A stretch of DNA of 64,000 bases, from positions 7,386,997 to 7,450,996 of the forward strand of contig OX030964.1 in the NCBI GenBank assembly GCA_943735955.1, written 5' to 3'. Position numbers and translations under genes: made by a program. The notes beneath the pieces are model-generated. The model made no database searches. It was not told the DNA's origin and saw nothing but the letters and a program-made list of their open reading frames with translations. Below, one piece after another: positions 13,191 to 37,000 of the stretch. Each line of letters opens with the position of its first letter. Positions within the stretch are counted from its first letter, which is position 1. This stretch comes from Piscicola geometra. Taxonomy: Eukaryota > Annelida > Clitellata > Hirudinida > Piscicolidae.

Positions 13191-16100
13191 TTTACGAAGG
13201 CAATGGCCAGTGAATGTGAGTTGGTGCTACATACTTATAATTATAATTTTCAATTTAAACAAGTGATGAAAAACTACGAATAGGGGCGCTATACAATAAT
13301 TAGTGATTGATTGAAGTTGATAAGAACTCAGTTATGTACTCACATCAGAAAGCCTTTGTCGTTCGTTCAATAAGAAATACATGAAGGAAAGTATCTTATT
13401 CAGGCATCTGGAAGAATTTCGAAACAAGCTTTTATATAAAATATTTCATTTGCTTTGTATGCTTTTATACAAAATTTGATTGATATTTTTTGTTGTCATT
13501 ACTTTTGTTGAGTTATTGTTAAATTTTTACAAATAATATTCTACTTATCTTGCATGGAAAATACTATCTTAATTTCGTTTTAAAAATTCTTGTTTTATAT
13601 AATTTTTTAATAAATATTTTAATATACGTTTTTTATTTGCAAGTAGAAGAATTTTATTTATAACTTTTAAAAATATTTATTATTTTTGTATTTATATCTT
13701 TCAAGCGTGTAAAGAAAAACCTTTTGCAAACAACTAAGTGGAAGACTTATTTATGGATCATAGAAATAGTGAATGAGTTTCTTTTGGAAATGCTTTTAAC
13801 CGAAAACCGCTTTCATAAAATTATCTAAAGAATATATACTTGGTATATATTATTTATGTATCTCTGCAAACATATGAATCTCTATATGTTGTGTGTTTCT
13901 GAAAAGCTATTATATTTATGATACATTTTGATAACATTATTTTTCAAGTAGTTCTTAATTACCTTTCAGAGTATCATCTTGAGTTTAATAATATACAAGC
14001 ATATCATTATTTTTGAACACATATATTAAATCTAATTTCTATTTTTTTAACATTTTTATTAAATTGACTAGTTATAAACTTTAAAATGCAAGCATTCAAT
14101 ACACGAAACGGATGAAATTACTATGTATAATTAACCATTTAATCCAAAGTGGTTGGTAGATAACAATGTATTCAAAAACCTAATATTCTAAGTAAATAAT
14201 TGTTAAAGATTATAATGATTTAAATAAAAGGCCTAAAAGGTTGGTAAACAGCATTTTCAACAACTAGAAATTCCCAATGGCAGCTGCAGCATGGAGAATC
14301 TCATAATATAACCAGATTCATACAAATGTATTCATGTGCTTTTGTGTATATTTTTGTCTGTGTGCTTTTTCTCAATTATATTAGAGATGAGTATTGAAAA
14401 ATGAAATTGAAAGAGACAAATAAATCCGTAATTGTACAGATTAATGACACTCAAGGATGGTTGTTGTGGACACACATACATGAACAAAAACTCAAACAAA
14501 ACCTTGTTTCCTCGATAAAGCGACTGCACTCGCTTCTATTGTAAATCTTGATTGGATCGTTTATGTGTTGCAGTTAGCACTATCAATTACCTCCTCAAAC
14601 ACCCTCTATGAGGTGCATCCATGTATGAGGCGAATCGATCTATTACTTATAGACTATAAGTTATAGTCTATAGAGTTATGGAGGGTTATAGATTATAAAG
14701 CACACCAAGTATTTAAATGCTATAACAAATAAAATCGAAAAGTTAAAAATATGAATTTAAATGTGAGTTTTCATTATAACGTTATCAAACCTTTCTTGAA
14801 TTTGATGAAAGAGCGCTATAGAATTTTATTTGATTGATTGATTGATTGAAACCACTTTAAAACTCTCGCGTACCCACGAGCTTGTTAGTCAAAATTAACA
14901 AGCGATTAAATTTATTCCAATAAAAACTGAAACATCTATGAATTTTTTTCTTAATCTACATGAAATAAAAAAATATTATTAAAGATTTAAATAAATTAAA
15001 GCAGGAAAAATTCTCCAAACGTCATTAATATTTTAGCACCAGATTTGCGAGTATAAAAATATTTTCCAATAATTCATTAGCTTAAAATGCCTGAAACAAT
15101 TGAAAATGAAAAATATTATTTATTTACTTAACTAATAAATAAATAGTTTTTACATTTTTATTTTTGAAATGATCTTTGTTTAAACTTGTTAAATGAAATA
15201 AAAAATAAGAATGTAGACTTTATTTATGCATCAAAGACATATTTATCTCTAGGGTTATTTATCATGCCTGAATCTTCTGCTTTTGATTAAATTTCAAGAT
15301 GAGTACATGTATAATATAAATATAAATAACTTTTATAATTAAAATTATTACAGCCCAGAGGACTATACAAATAAAATTATTAATAATAAATGTATAGCTG
15401 AATGCTCAATTAATAAGCTTTAAGATTATGATTATAAAGTATTAATGGAAAGCATATATATCGCAATTACCATATATTTCAAGCATAGTCATTAATGCAC
15501 ACTTGGATACGTTTTGTTCAATTCACCGTGAGGGTAAAATGATCTTTTGAAGTTCGAACCACATTTACAACGTTCATATCATTTTGGAATCTTGCCATGC
15601 CGAAGTAATATGTTGTTACTACCTATTGGGTTTCATGAAAAGAAATCTTGTTATTTCAAACGCTACAACAAGTAATTTAAATACTAATAAAAACATTAAA
15701 AAAATATTAAATTAAATGTAAATAAAAGTCAGTTTTTTCACATATAATTGCGAAAGTAACAACTTGAAAGTGTCGAAAAAATTAAGAATTGAGCTTAAAA
15801 TAGGATTGGTAGATTTTCCGAGAATAAGACAAAGGAACGTTGGCAATAAAAGGTAATGATTGCCACATTCACGCAAATGGAAGGACGAATATTGATTTGC
15901 AGGTGGTTCAGCGTACGTGGAATACCCGCAGATGGCAATGATAAATTGAATTTCAGAGGACTGAAACAAATATGTTTGAAGGTGGATAACATTTCAATTG
16001 TGTTTTTTTAAATAAATTATTATGTTTTAAAATACGATAAATCAACTGAAAAAAAGGAATATCTAAGTTTGGAAGCATACAATAATTTTATACAACATTT

Positions 16101-16343
16101 ATTTGATTCTGAGAATGCATACAGCTATCCGTCTGTCAATCCAACCTTCCATCTAACCAACCATTCAACTAACCTTCTGTCAAAATATTTCTTGTTCTCA
16201 AAATAATCTTCCATTCAATCTTCAAATTCATTTCAAGCCTACCATCTAATCTTTCATCCATTAAATTAATTCAGGCAATCCTTACATCTATTAAATTGGT
16301 TCAACCAATCCATTTATCTATCCTTACCATTTTAAACGTGTCA
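13191..16343. other. Intergenic AT-rich region downstream of synaptotagmin
   Basis: No supported gene. It contains a perfect short inverted repeat at 14651-14667 (GACTATAA, one base, TTATAGTC), a (GATT)n run at about 14831-14848, and a moderately GC-rich island at about 15830-15970 that is open in two minus-strand frames. CCAT/CCAAC-rich degenerate tetranucleotides occur at about 16130-16330. Confidence 0.4.
14651..14667. repeat. Short perfect inverted repeat
   Basis: Two 8-nt arms, GACTATAA and TTATAGTC, are separated by one base. They sit within a stretch where ATAGACTATA-like words recur at about 14640-14700. It could form a cruciform or hairpin. No function is evident. Confidence 0.6.
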
Positions 16344-18847
16344 TCACTTCTTTTCACTTTCCTTCAAAGCGTGCCATCTTGCTATAGGCTTTCTCGGCTG
16401 GGTCAACATGTCGGTCCAATGGCTGAGCTCCGTTCCAGATGCCGTCAGAGACAGTTTCACATGACCTATTTCACTCGCTGTGCTCAACTTGTCATGGTCG
16501 AGTACTGTTACAAGAAGGTGTGCCTTCTGTGGTTAGAGAAAGAATGATTAATTAAGATTAATATGTCAAATGGTTTGTTCGATGGTGGAAAAAATGTTAT
16601 TAAAACTATAATTGATAGTTACTTACCTACATTCTAAGCCATTATTCAATAAAACCATAATATTGTCAACCTGCATTTGCGAAAGAGATAATTCAAAGAT
16701 GAATTCCTCGTTGAAATAGGGATTCAACGTGCCTTTCTTTACAGAAGTCTTTTTCTTTTTCAACTTTTTGTTGTCTGAAAATATCTCAAGTTTCACGAAG
16801 GGGTCTGGAGTGTATTAAATTAAATCTGAATATATTAATCCGTTTAAGTTGGTTAGTATTTTTATGTTAAATTGATTAATTATAACATCTTTGTCTCACA
16901 TTTCTACATTGGATGAAATTGATAAATCTGTTTTCAATTAGACTTCAGTTTGAAACGTTAAAACTCGAAAATGACAAAAATTACATTTGTTTCCAAATAC
17001 AGTCTTAAAACTATAAACCTGCAAAACCATTAGTGTCCATCTTTTTGAGGTTTTTAGCTTCCAGTACAACCAACGTGAGTTTCCCTGAAGTGGGAACGTA
17101 TCTCAGAGAAAAACATATGTCTCCCAGAGTGACTTCCTATCGTTGTTGTGAATGGTTTTGTTTTTTTGAGATATGGCATGGTTTTCAGATTTTTTGGGAG
17201 GGGATCAAAGGTTGCCATTGAAACTTATTACACCGAAACATTTCTATTAAATCACTTATCCACCAGCCCATCAACCTTGATATCCTCCTTACTGCCAGGG
17301 CACAAGGCACTCCATCTATCGACCACGTTTGCAACATCGACATCTTTCATTTCCACCTTTAATTGCCCTGCGAAGGTGATTGTGGTGTTGATGAAGATAA
17401 TGAAAATTATGAAATTCTTTTTCAAACTTTTTTACTATAAAAAAATCTTGAGAATAGAAAAAATATATATTGTTTTAACTTTTAAAAAAGTATTGAAAAA
17501 AGTTTTTTACAAAACTAATAATCAAAAAATAAAATAAGTATTTTGAATTAGTTCAAGCATAAGACCTATGACGTCATGTTTCGAGAAGCGGTCGTAGTCA
17601 AATGCTGTGAAGACGAGTGTTTTGTGGTGAAGGTCTTCAAAGGAGATCTGTTGTGAGAGGGTGTCCTGTTCATTCGTTTCTTTGCTCAACTTTAATAAAT
17701 TCGAATAAATATTTGATATCAACTGAACCTTGAAGACAAAACTCTCTCCAAAGATTGGGTTTAGTGTCTTTTTATGGACTTTTGTATCAAACTTCTTTTT
17801 TTTCTCAGGTAGTAAAAAAATCTGAATTCAATTGAAATCACTATAGAAATTCCAACAATATGAATCAATAAATTCTCAAATAATCTTTCTAAAAATCACA
17901 ACTTCAGCATTTCATACCCTAACATAAGGGTCTGAAGTACCACTGGCGTCCATTGCAGGAAGATCTGCTAGTTCCATCACTCCGACTGTAAGCTGGTGAA
18001 GATGATGAAGAATGAGAAGATGATTATGTTACATTTTGTTAAATAATGGTTGAGAATATGGTGTAAATTTTTTAAAAAATTCTGTTGATGACGATGAAAA
18101 TGTTAGTTGACAAACTTCTCCCTTGTTGAAGTCATAATCGAGATAGAAGTGAATGCGACCCAATTTGAAACCTTCATCTCCCGTCTCTTCATCGCCCTTG
18201 TTTTCTTCATCTGTTTGAAGCTAAATGATTGTGTGAATGAGGGAGTAAGTCAATGACGAAATTGACGATAAAAAAGTGAGATAATGAATAAACTAAAATA
18301 AAAATGTGTCAAACCAGCCAACCGTTTTTTCAAAAAGGTAGCTCAGACTATTGAAGTCTTTTGTGCCTACCTTCTCCGATTTCTTTTTTCTCTTTCTTAG
18401 TTTTCTAACATAGATGCATACATAACAGAACATACAAAACACAATAATTGTTGAAGCAATTATACAAAGAATCAGTGCCCATACTGGAACTGCGGAAATT
18501 AATATTTTATGAATTAAGTGTTTTTAAAATATATAAAAACATTTAAATTCAAATAAGGATTAGTATTTATATATATAAAAACATAAAAATAGTAGAATGA
18601 ATATATAAACTATTTTTAGTAATTATACGATAGAGTAATTTATCAATAGAACTAAGATAATCGCTTGATAAACTATTTTCTGGGTTTAAAACAATAACTG
18701 CTTTTTATTATTTACAAATTAGTTTAGATACATATGTCTTTAATATGTTTAAAAGTTATCTTTTGTTTTTTCGCTATACTTTTTATAAAAGAGAAAAAAA
18801 CTAATTCACTAAATATTTAGTAACCACTTACGTCCTGAAAAATCCAT
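16344..18847 (-). CDS. syt: Synaptotagmin (C2A-C2B), complete, 10 exons
   Basis: Exons in transcript order: 18832-18847, 18371-18489, 18116-18220, 17918-17992, 17729-17821, 17566-17647, 17293-17367, 17019-17132, 16671-16804, 16344-16526. They total 996 nt, giving 331 aa. The start MDFSGLPVWALIL leaves only about five luminal residues before the membrane helix, then the basic stretch [15 protein letters not shown]2A carries [14 protein letters not shown] and [10 protein letters not shown], keeping all five Ca2+-binding aspartates. C2B carries [14 protein letters not shown], the polybasic LKKKKT and [11 protein letters not shown]; the fifth aspartate (D371 in rat Syt1) is Ser. The end keeps the W-H-x-L motif ([12 protein letters not shown]). 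Synaptotagmins are Ca2+ sensors for SNARE-driven vesicle fusion. The C2A loops resemble the Syt1/2/9 group. Several donors are weak (gtttgt, gttcag, gttgac). Confidence 0.95.
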
Positions 18848-20140
18848 CAAAACACCAACAAATAAAAAGAAATTATTGAAATTTTCAGTTTCAAATTAAC
18901 TTCTGAATTCGTGTTTTTACACAACCGTTAAAAAACAACTAGTTACACATCAACATCCATCCATTTATCTAGCTAAAAACAACATGTCACTTTCCTCCCA
19001 CTATGAAGTTTCCTTCATTACAATCTACTTTATCGACCAAGAAAATGATTTTATAATAAGAAAAAAATTGTTTTGATGTTTATTAGTGCATAAATAAATT
19101 TACCTCATTAAAGGAGCACAATGGAAATTGATTATATTTTTTCCATATTATATTATTTTATTTCTCTTTTTCCACTTTTTATAAACGATTGATCGATAGA
19201 GTTTAACGCGTCTTTTCAGCTCGACAAAACACGTTCACAGACAGCTGTTGATTGAGGTGACAGTGAATTAGCAATGAGAATTATAAAAACAGCGGTTGCT
19301 GTTTTAAATATTGTTATGTTTTTTTGTTATATCATTGACACTTCTGATTTAGATATTAAGTTTTTGCTAAATATTATTATTACTTTTTTTCATCTATTAT
19401 TTTTCTTTCACTTTCTCTAATACTGTTATTAAGCTTGATAATTAAATATTATTTGGTTTTTAACACTTTATTTTTTCATTACACGAATTCTGACTAAAAA
19501 ATCCCTGTTATTATAGAATAAAAATTAGTTATAACAATTAGAAACCAAATCTAAAGCCAGCAAAATTTATTGATTATTCATTCTTATATAACTTTTTTAG
19601 TAATTTAAAACTCATTAAGTTTAGTTCAATCCATCTTAAAACGTTTATTATTACTTTATTAGCATATTTGAACAACGATTGAATTATAGTTTTTGTAAAA
19701 ATGATATCACAAGTAGAAAATATTTCGTTCAAAATATCGAAAATTACCAAGTATTATGGTGTCAGTTGTAAATGGCAATAAAATTCATTAGAATAATTTT
19801 CAAATAAAATAAGAATTTCACTAACAAAAAGCTATAAACGTAAAAAGTTAAGTCTTTCAAAATCTGATGTTTTATTATGCAGTCTTAAATGAAATAAATA
19901 ATAATAAATGCTTTAAATCCAAATTATAAAAATCTATTAATTTTCAAATACATTTAAAAACTCTTTGACTTTCTCAAATACCAAATTATTACAACCTTGA
20001 ACAAAAAACCATCTCATCTTTCAACACCCAATCAGTTCAACTCATTCAACCTATATTATAACTCTAAATTAATTTTAAAACATTAATTTATTTTATTTAT
20101 TCGAATTATAGCATTAAACTTGTGAAAATGTGTTTTTTAG
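18848..20140. other. Intergenic region between synaptotagmin and OXR1-type genes
   Basis: Both flanking genes are on the minus strand, so this holds the synaptotagmin promoter and the OXR1 3' flank. A locally GC-richer stretch at about 19185-19260 is a candidate synaptotagmin promoter core or 5' UTR exon. Reverse-strand AATAAA words at about 20089-20100 are good poly(A) signals for the OXR1-type gene. Confidence 0.5.
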
Positions 20141-30352
<10,212 letters not shown>

Positions 30353-33300
30353 CTGGAGATAACTATCTTCTAAGTCAGCGTCTTTCTTCATCAGATTTTG
30401 AGTCAAAGTTTCTAGTATAGTTTCACGGCAAAATATTATAATTCTTACTCACTTAGCGATGGTATAATAAATATCAGTAATAGCAATAATAGCAAAATAA
30501 TGTTAAATCAAACGAAAACAAAAGGTATTATAATTCATTGTTAAGCTACTTCCAGCACCGCATTTTAGAAAGAAATTTTATCAATTCAAGAGAAAACTAA
30601 ACAATCGTTTTAAAACACAATAATGTTAAAGATTATTTAAGATTTATGAAATAAATCATAAAACTATAAAGAAATGACTAATCATGTTTTAAACACCTTT
30701 TGGATGAAGATGTGTTTTAAAAGGATAAAAAAACATGCTTAAATAAGTATCAACTGATGTTAGACTGTTAGGCTAAACTCCTTTTCAAGTAGTTATGGCT
30801 TTTTCCAATAGATTTTAAATGGATTCATTTTTACATAGTATTAAAAAACTAAAAAATAAACAATTTACATTCGATAAATATACCTAAGTAATAGCTTAAA
30901 AGCTGAAAACTATTTTGGTTTAACTTAAGAAAAAATTAGTTTATATTTTGAAAAAAAAACACATTTAAAACATAATTCTATTACACAAAACCTCTATTAA
31001 ATTAACAAAAGTTAATTTAGTTTTTGGAAACTAAGAAACAAAACTCCTGTTAGTTGCGTGTGTGAATAAATCTAGGTTTAGAAAAAAGCGCATATTCATC
31101 GTTACAATTCCTGAAAATCTTAAAACAGTTAATAAACTCGCTAAACTTTTGATAAATAAAGTAAAAACCTTTTTATATTTTAAATAATACATTTATGTTT
31201 AAATACTTAAGCATTCATTTTGTTAAAAAATATTTTTAAATTTCATAAAGTGTGAATATTTTAGTTGGGTCTTATGCTTTAAGCAAGTAAATTTTTATTT
31301 TCTTATCAAAACCTCTGAATATTATCCAGACACTCAAATTTTACACAATTTTTCTTCATATTAACGAAACAACATTAAGTAGTTAGCAAAATTAGACTCA
31401 TAAATTATTTTGTTCAAACACCTTCAACCGATTTCTTAACCTTTAACACTAACTACCAAGTCTATTCCTCCCTTAACATCTTAACCAAATCCAAATCTTT
31501 TTCAAATATCCTTCAAGTTATCTTTTTAACTATTCACGGACCAAATAATTTTCTTGCCCCAATTGCAAAAAACCAAGCAATTAATTAGTTTAATATTTAA
31601 CCAACCAATCTCGACCAACCATGTAGACTTGAAGTATGTTTCTGCCTTGATTACTTTTTTAACAATGCTTCATAAAGAATGCTGATGCCACCTTCTATGG
31701 CATTTGTGTTTAATTAATCAAACTAGCTGAACCATCTGCTATAGCCAGTTTTCTTACGCAAAAAGTCATTACTAAGCAATAGCTGAGCAATTGCTTTTTA
31801 AAGAAAATAATTAAATGAACAAATAATTCACTATATACCATTCAAAATATAATTTTTGATTAGAAGTCGATTCGATAACAATTAAAATCTTTTTTTGTAC
31901 TGAAAATAAAATCGTTATAAAACGAAGGTGTTTTAAAATAAAGAAAAAAGAACTGTGAAGATGGCAAACAACGTTCGTAAAAGACGTGAATTTTTATTTA
32001 TTTATTTATTAATTAAACATTCATTTATTCAAACTCCACTTCCTAATTCTATCTATCACTCATCCATTTAATTACTACTTACACACCATTTATCCACCTT
32101 TTCACGCTCATTTATAACCTATTCACTAATCCAACACTCCATCACATCTCATTACAGCACGGCAAACAATCAGCCTCCAATCGAATTACCGACAACACCA
32201 CTTGCCCTTCATTAATATTTGCACCATAATTCTTTGTTTTTCGTTGCAATATCTAAGACTAAAAAAATACATAATAAACGATGATGTAAAAAATTGGAAC
32301 AAAAAAAATTATAAAAATATTTTATTGAAATTTTAAATTAGATTCAATATTTAAAAAAATAAAATATCAAAAAATACAAAACACTAAAGCTAATACGTTT
32401 TTTAACTATATAAAATCTTGTAGAACACGAAAAAAACAATTTTTTTGATGTAAATTTGTTACAAGAGTAAACCCTTCAAAACGGGTCTGGTTAAAAGGCG
32501 CCAGCCCAAAAAAGCTTTTAGACGACAACTCTAATAGAACCATAAATAAGCATAGTATAGTCTCCAACAAGCTACTGAATGTAATAAAGTAAGCTAGAAA
32601 AATTGAATGATGTCTTAAACCTTTTTTTGTTGTTGTAATTTTAATTATAAAACAACAACTTTTGAAAAAAAAACATAGTGCATAGCAACTTTAAAAAACA
32701 AATAAACAACAAATACAAACAACATCACATTTTCTGAATCAGTATTGTGGTGGAGGACAATTTATGTGGTTGTAAGTCTTTCTTGTTCTGTTTCGACATG
32801 GACTTGATGTTATTGTGGCTGTTGATTTTGTGGATTTTTTTCATTTATTCTGTTGTGATTGTTGTTTGGGTTGTTGCTGTAAGCAAAGTTATGGTTGTGA
32901 CGTTTTGATAGTTTATGGGTGTATATTGATAAATAGCACATTTTAAATGTGACTGTTTGTAAGCAGCTATGTTTAATTTTATTTTTGACAAGCTTTTGTG
33001 GCAGCTCTTACGCTTAGTGTAGTGGTTTTCAAATTAAAGTTTATTACTTTTTGTTAGAAGTTATAGTGTTTTTCATAATGTTAGGGTAGTTATCGTATTT
33101 TTTTTGCTAAAGTAGTTAGTCTAGTTGTAATAACACTCATAAATTTGAACTTCAACAACAAATTTTTAAAGGTTTTTCCAGTTTCTAGCATATTAATGCA
33201 AAATAAAATGTGAGTGACCCGGGGTTCGTTTATTTGTTAAATAAATTTGTTAGTTTTTTATCAATAAACACTCGTCTAATGATAATATGCACTAAAATAT

Positions 33301-34057
33301 TTGTCCAATGTCATATACACACGAATGTATCCTTTTATAACACGGGTGTATAAATGACATGAAAATTAAAGAAACCGCTGCAGTCCTGTTTTTATGGGTT
33401 TAACAGAAACTTGAGAAAAACTAAGATAAAAATAAGGATTTCAGTAATAGAGATTTTAAATAGATTAATTATAGAGTAATTGAAATAAATTAATACTTAA
33501 AAAATTTAATGAAAAATTAAATAAAAGTACTAAAAGTTTATTTTTAAATTAAATTAAATGTCATTTTTTAAGGTTTCAAATTTCTTCCAATTATGAAACT
33601 AATTATTCTACTAATAAAGTAAAAAGTTTCTTTTTAATGATTTTTATTGAGGTCTAATTGAATTAAAAAAATTGAAAAACTGTTATAAGTTTTCGTTGTG
33701 ATCGTAGGTTATCAAAAACAATTAAACCAGAATGGCAATGATATGAACAAAAACCTAGAAATCAGAACAACAATAATAGAAAAAAATAGAAAATCATTTT
33801 TTCAATAAAATAACGTAAAGAAAACAATAAAACAAAATACTAATAAAAATGAAAGTACGAACAATTCTATTTCACCAATATCAATATTCACGATATTGTT
33901 AATGCATTTTAATTATAACTTTGATAATTTATTGTTAATAATTTTAACAAGTTAGCTTGAAAAGCTAAGTATAGCAAGAAAAAAATATGTTGACTGAAAA
34001 AGCTCCATAGATATATAAATATTTAAATTAGGAAATAAAAACAGTCAAAAAACATTC
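30353..34057. other. Intergenic region between divergent OXR1-type and left SUEL genes
   Basis: AT-rich, with no firmly supported exon, although the missing 5' exon(s) of the OXR1-type gene should lie here or further right. One small open minus-strand island with higher GC is at about 32440-32540 (contains SFFGLAPFNQTRFEG), but no start or splice signals make it a convincing exon. Confidence 0.4.
34009..34024 (+). promoter_or_regulatory. TATA-like element of the left SUEL gene
   Basis: An ATATATAAATATTT stretch lies about 40 bp upstream of the predicted initiator ATG at 34058, with an ACAGTC word about 30 bp after it as a possible start site. In a genome this AT-rich, such boxes also arise by chance. 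Confidence 0.35.
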
Positions 34058-37000
34058 ATGCTTCAAAAGATTCTCATTGTCATTATTTTCCTTTGCTTCT
34101 TTCCGAGTGAGTGAAGCCGTTTTTTTAAAATTGAGATTATATTATATATAGAAAAAAACTTTTTTTAATTTTTAAAAAATTCTCTATAGCATTCTAAATA
34201 GCATCACTTATTTATCATATTTTTGTGGATTTTCTTTTATTATATTTATAAATGAATGTTTCATGCACGATGAATTTACTTTTTTCAATTTGTGTTATTT
34301 TAAATTTTGTAACGATTTTTATCAATTTTTATCATTAAAATGAACTTAATTAAAGTGGTAATATAACTAGGTTCACAATCAAAAACATATTTCATTTTTC
34401 AGATAATATTCAGAATAACTCAATTTTAAAAATATTATTTAAATTTGTTAATGAGAAACTTTTATGAGTTCAAATATATAAAAAAATAAATTGATAGTAA
34501 TTTCACGCTTTCAAATCACTTTAAACTGTGCGACGAACTCTTGAAATGTTGGACTTTTCATTATCTACAATCGAATCAGCTTTAAAAGGTTGATTGCTTT
34601 TTTTTAGAAAACTCAATTTAAAGATTTTTTCTTCTTTTTTTTTTCTTTTATTAACTTTTTTAATTTTGAATAGGTAAGAGTTTTGTCTTCGGACTTTTCT
34701 CGCTTTGTCGATCAGGGTTGACCACGTGGTTAGTTCAGATGATTAAGATATTAAGACAGAAGCCAAAAAACAAAAACTAAACATTTTCGATCTACTCACA
34801 GACCTTATTAAAACAATTGTTGCAATTTCATGGAAGGTTGAAATCTGGAACAAATTTCAGATTTATGCATGAAATGTTCAATAATTTTTTGCATAAATGA
34901 AAAAACAACCTATAGAAAAATAGAAAAAAATAAATTTGAATGTCATTTTTAAACGTTTATATGTTTTTATTTCGTTGTTTAAATAATTTCGTTTTTTACT
35001 ACTCACACTCAACAGCACACACACTCAAAGCATTTGTTTGAAGTTCTTCAAACAAAAATGCTCTTGTAGAGGAAAACTGTTTTTGATGTATTAAAATTAA
35101 ATGTTTCACTTAAAATGAATATACATTAAGTAAAACCAGGAATTATAAATATAATCTAGAATATAATGTATTTAATATAATGTAAAGATTCAAGATCTAT
35201 TTGATTTATTTAAACATAAAAAACGTAAACGTTCACCATATCCGTCAGATCCTAGAGAAACTAAGAATTTTATTTCATAATTTCTGATCACGGGGCTCTT
35301 GGTGGCGGCCATCTTTGTCCAAAAAGTTTCGACTTTTAAGCGAAGTGAAAATTTTGAGTTTTTGAGCCATTGTCATCTCTAGTTTATTATAATTGTATTT
35401 ATTTATTCATTAAAAAATGTTTTTACTAATTTTAAAAAAAATTATTGCAAAAAAAATGAATTGTTGATGTATGACTCTAATGCAATAAAAACCATTTCAT
35501 TCTTAAAAAATGAATTTTGTAGACTTCTTTGTTGTTTCTACTTTATGAGAAAATTCTAGACTGTATAATATAATAAAAGCATGAAAAGTTGATTTAAATA
35601 CTGTTTCACAAAAATTTAAATATTTTAAAGTTTTGGAACATTTTAAATACTATAATATATAATTTTTAATATTATAATTCTGTTTTTTCTATATATTTTA
35701 TATATATTTTTAAAAATAGTAGTAACTAGAATTCTTGACAATGCAATTTAAATTTTTATTGAATCTTTTTAGTATAATCATTTTTGTCGTAGTGTAATGT
35801 GTGTTTAGAAAGTAAACCTAAAACTTCTGATTACTCTTCATTTAACCAACCAATAGACCCTCTTTTTTTTCAACAATGGAAAACCTACAATAAAAAGTTT
35901 TAAGCTTTTAAATTGAGTTTCATCTAGATGAATGTAAGCTCATCATTTTCATTTATAGTTATTTAGACATTTTTGTGTCTTAAACCTTTATTACTTTTTT
36001 ATACCTTAACTACCAACTAATTAAGTTCACTTAAATGCCATCAGAATGACATTCACTCCAAAAGCCTCTAGACCACAAACTCACAACCTATTGAATATTA
36101 AACAGTTATGCGACTGAATTTTAGAATCGCTTTTGAAAAAATATAGAAAATAGATTAGTTTAATTCTTTTTTCAATTAACGCTTCTTTTGTGATTCGCAT
36201 TTTTTGTAAACTAATTCAATTGTCAAACTAAAAAGATTTGCATCTTGAAAAAACTTAAGAGTTCATTTAATTGTTTAATTTTTCAAATATGATTTTTTAC
36301 TTTATTATCAGCACTATAAAGCCATTTCGTAAGTTTTTTTTCAAAAATGTTATTTGAAAGAAGGATCTTTAATAATAAATTGTCTGAATTATATGGATTA
36401 ATTTTGAAACAAATCTATTCACTTTTTTCATTCATTTGTTCATATCGTTAAAAATAGGAAAAATTAAGACTGAAAAAAAAGCACATACAATGTAAATCAT
36501 GTTTTGTAAACAAAACGATACTTAATTTGACTTAATAAAGCGTAAAACATTAAAAGACTATTCATTAGTCACAGCCGATGAAAATATAAATTAAAAATCT
36601 TTTTTTTCAATCTTAAAAAAAAATATATGGAAAAACATTTATAGGCAGCTATTTTCTCAAAGTAAAACATTTAACAAGCCATTAAAGTTGAATGACACAA
36701 AGACTTCGAAGCGAAATGACTTTTTAAAACTTTAGTTTAAAGTTTTTTCTTTTAATTGTACAAGTGGGTTTTTTAAAACAAAATTCTTTATTAGATTTGA
36801 AAAAATACACATTTGTTCTTTAGTTTGAGAAAAATACAATTGTTTAAGAATTCGTTGAAAACAACATTTTTCTTTAAAAATCTGTTTATAGCTATTATCA
36901 CAAACCACCTATTTGTTTAACTCTTTTTTCTATTTCTTTCTATTACCGTTTTTTCCATCACCTTAGTTACTAAGGCTTAGTACCTATCATTATCATTCCT

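Noticed and set aside
31700..33700. CRISPR array or prokaryotic-type repeats
   Set aside because: No regularly spaced identical repeats were seen here or elsewhere; the window is clearly eukaryotic nuclear DNA.
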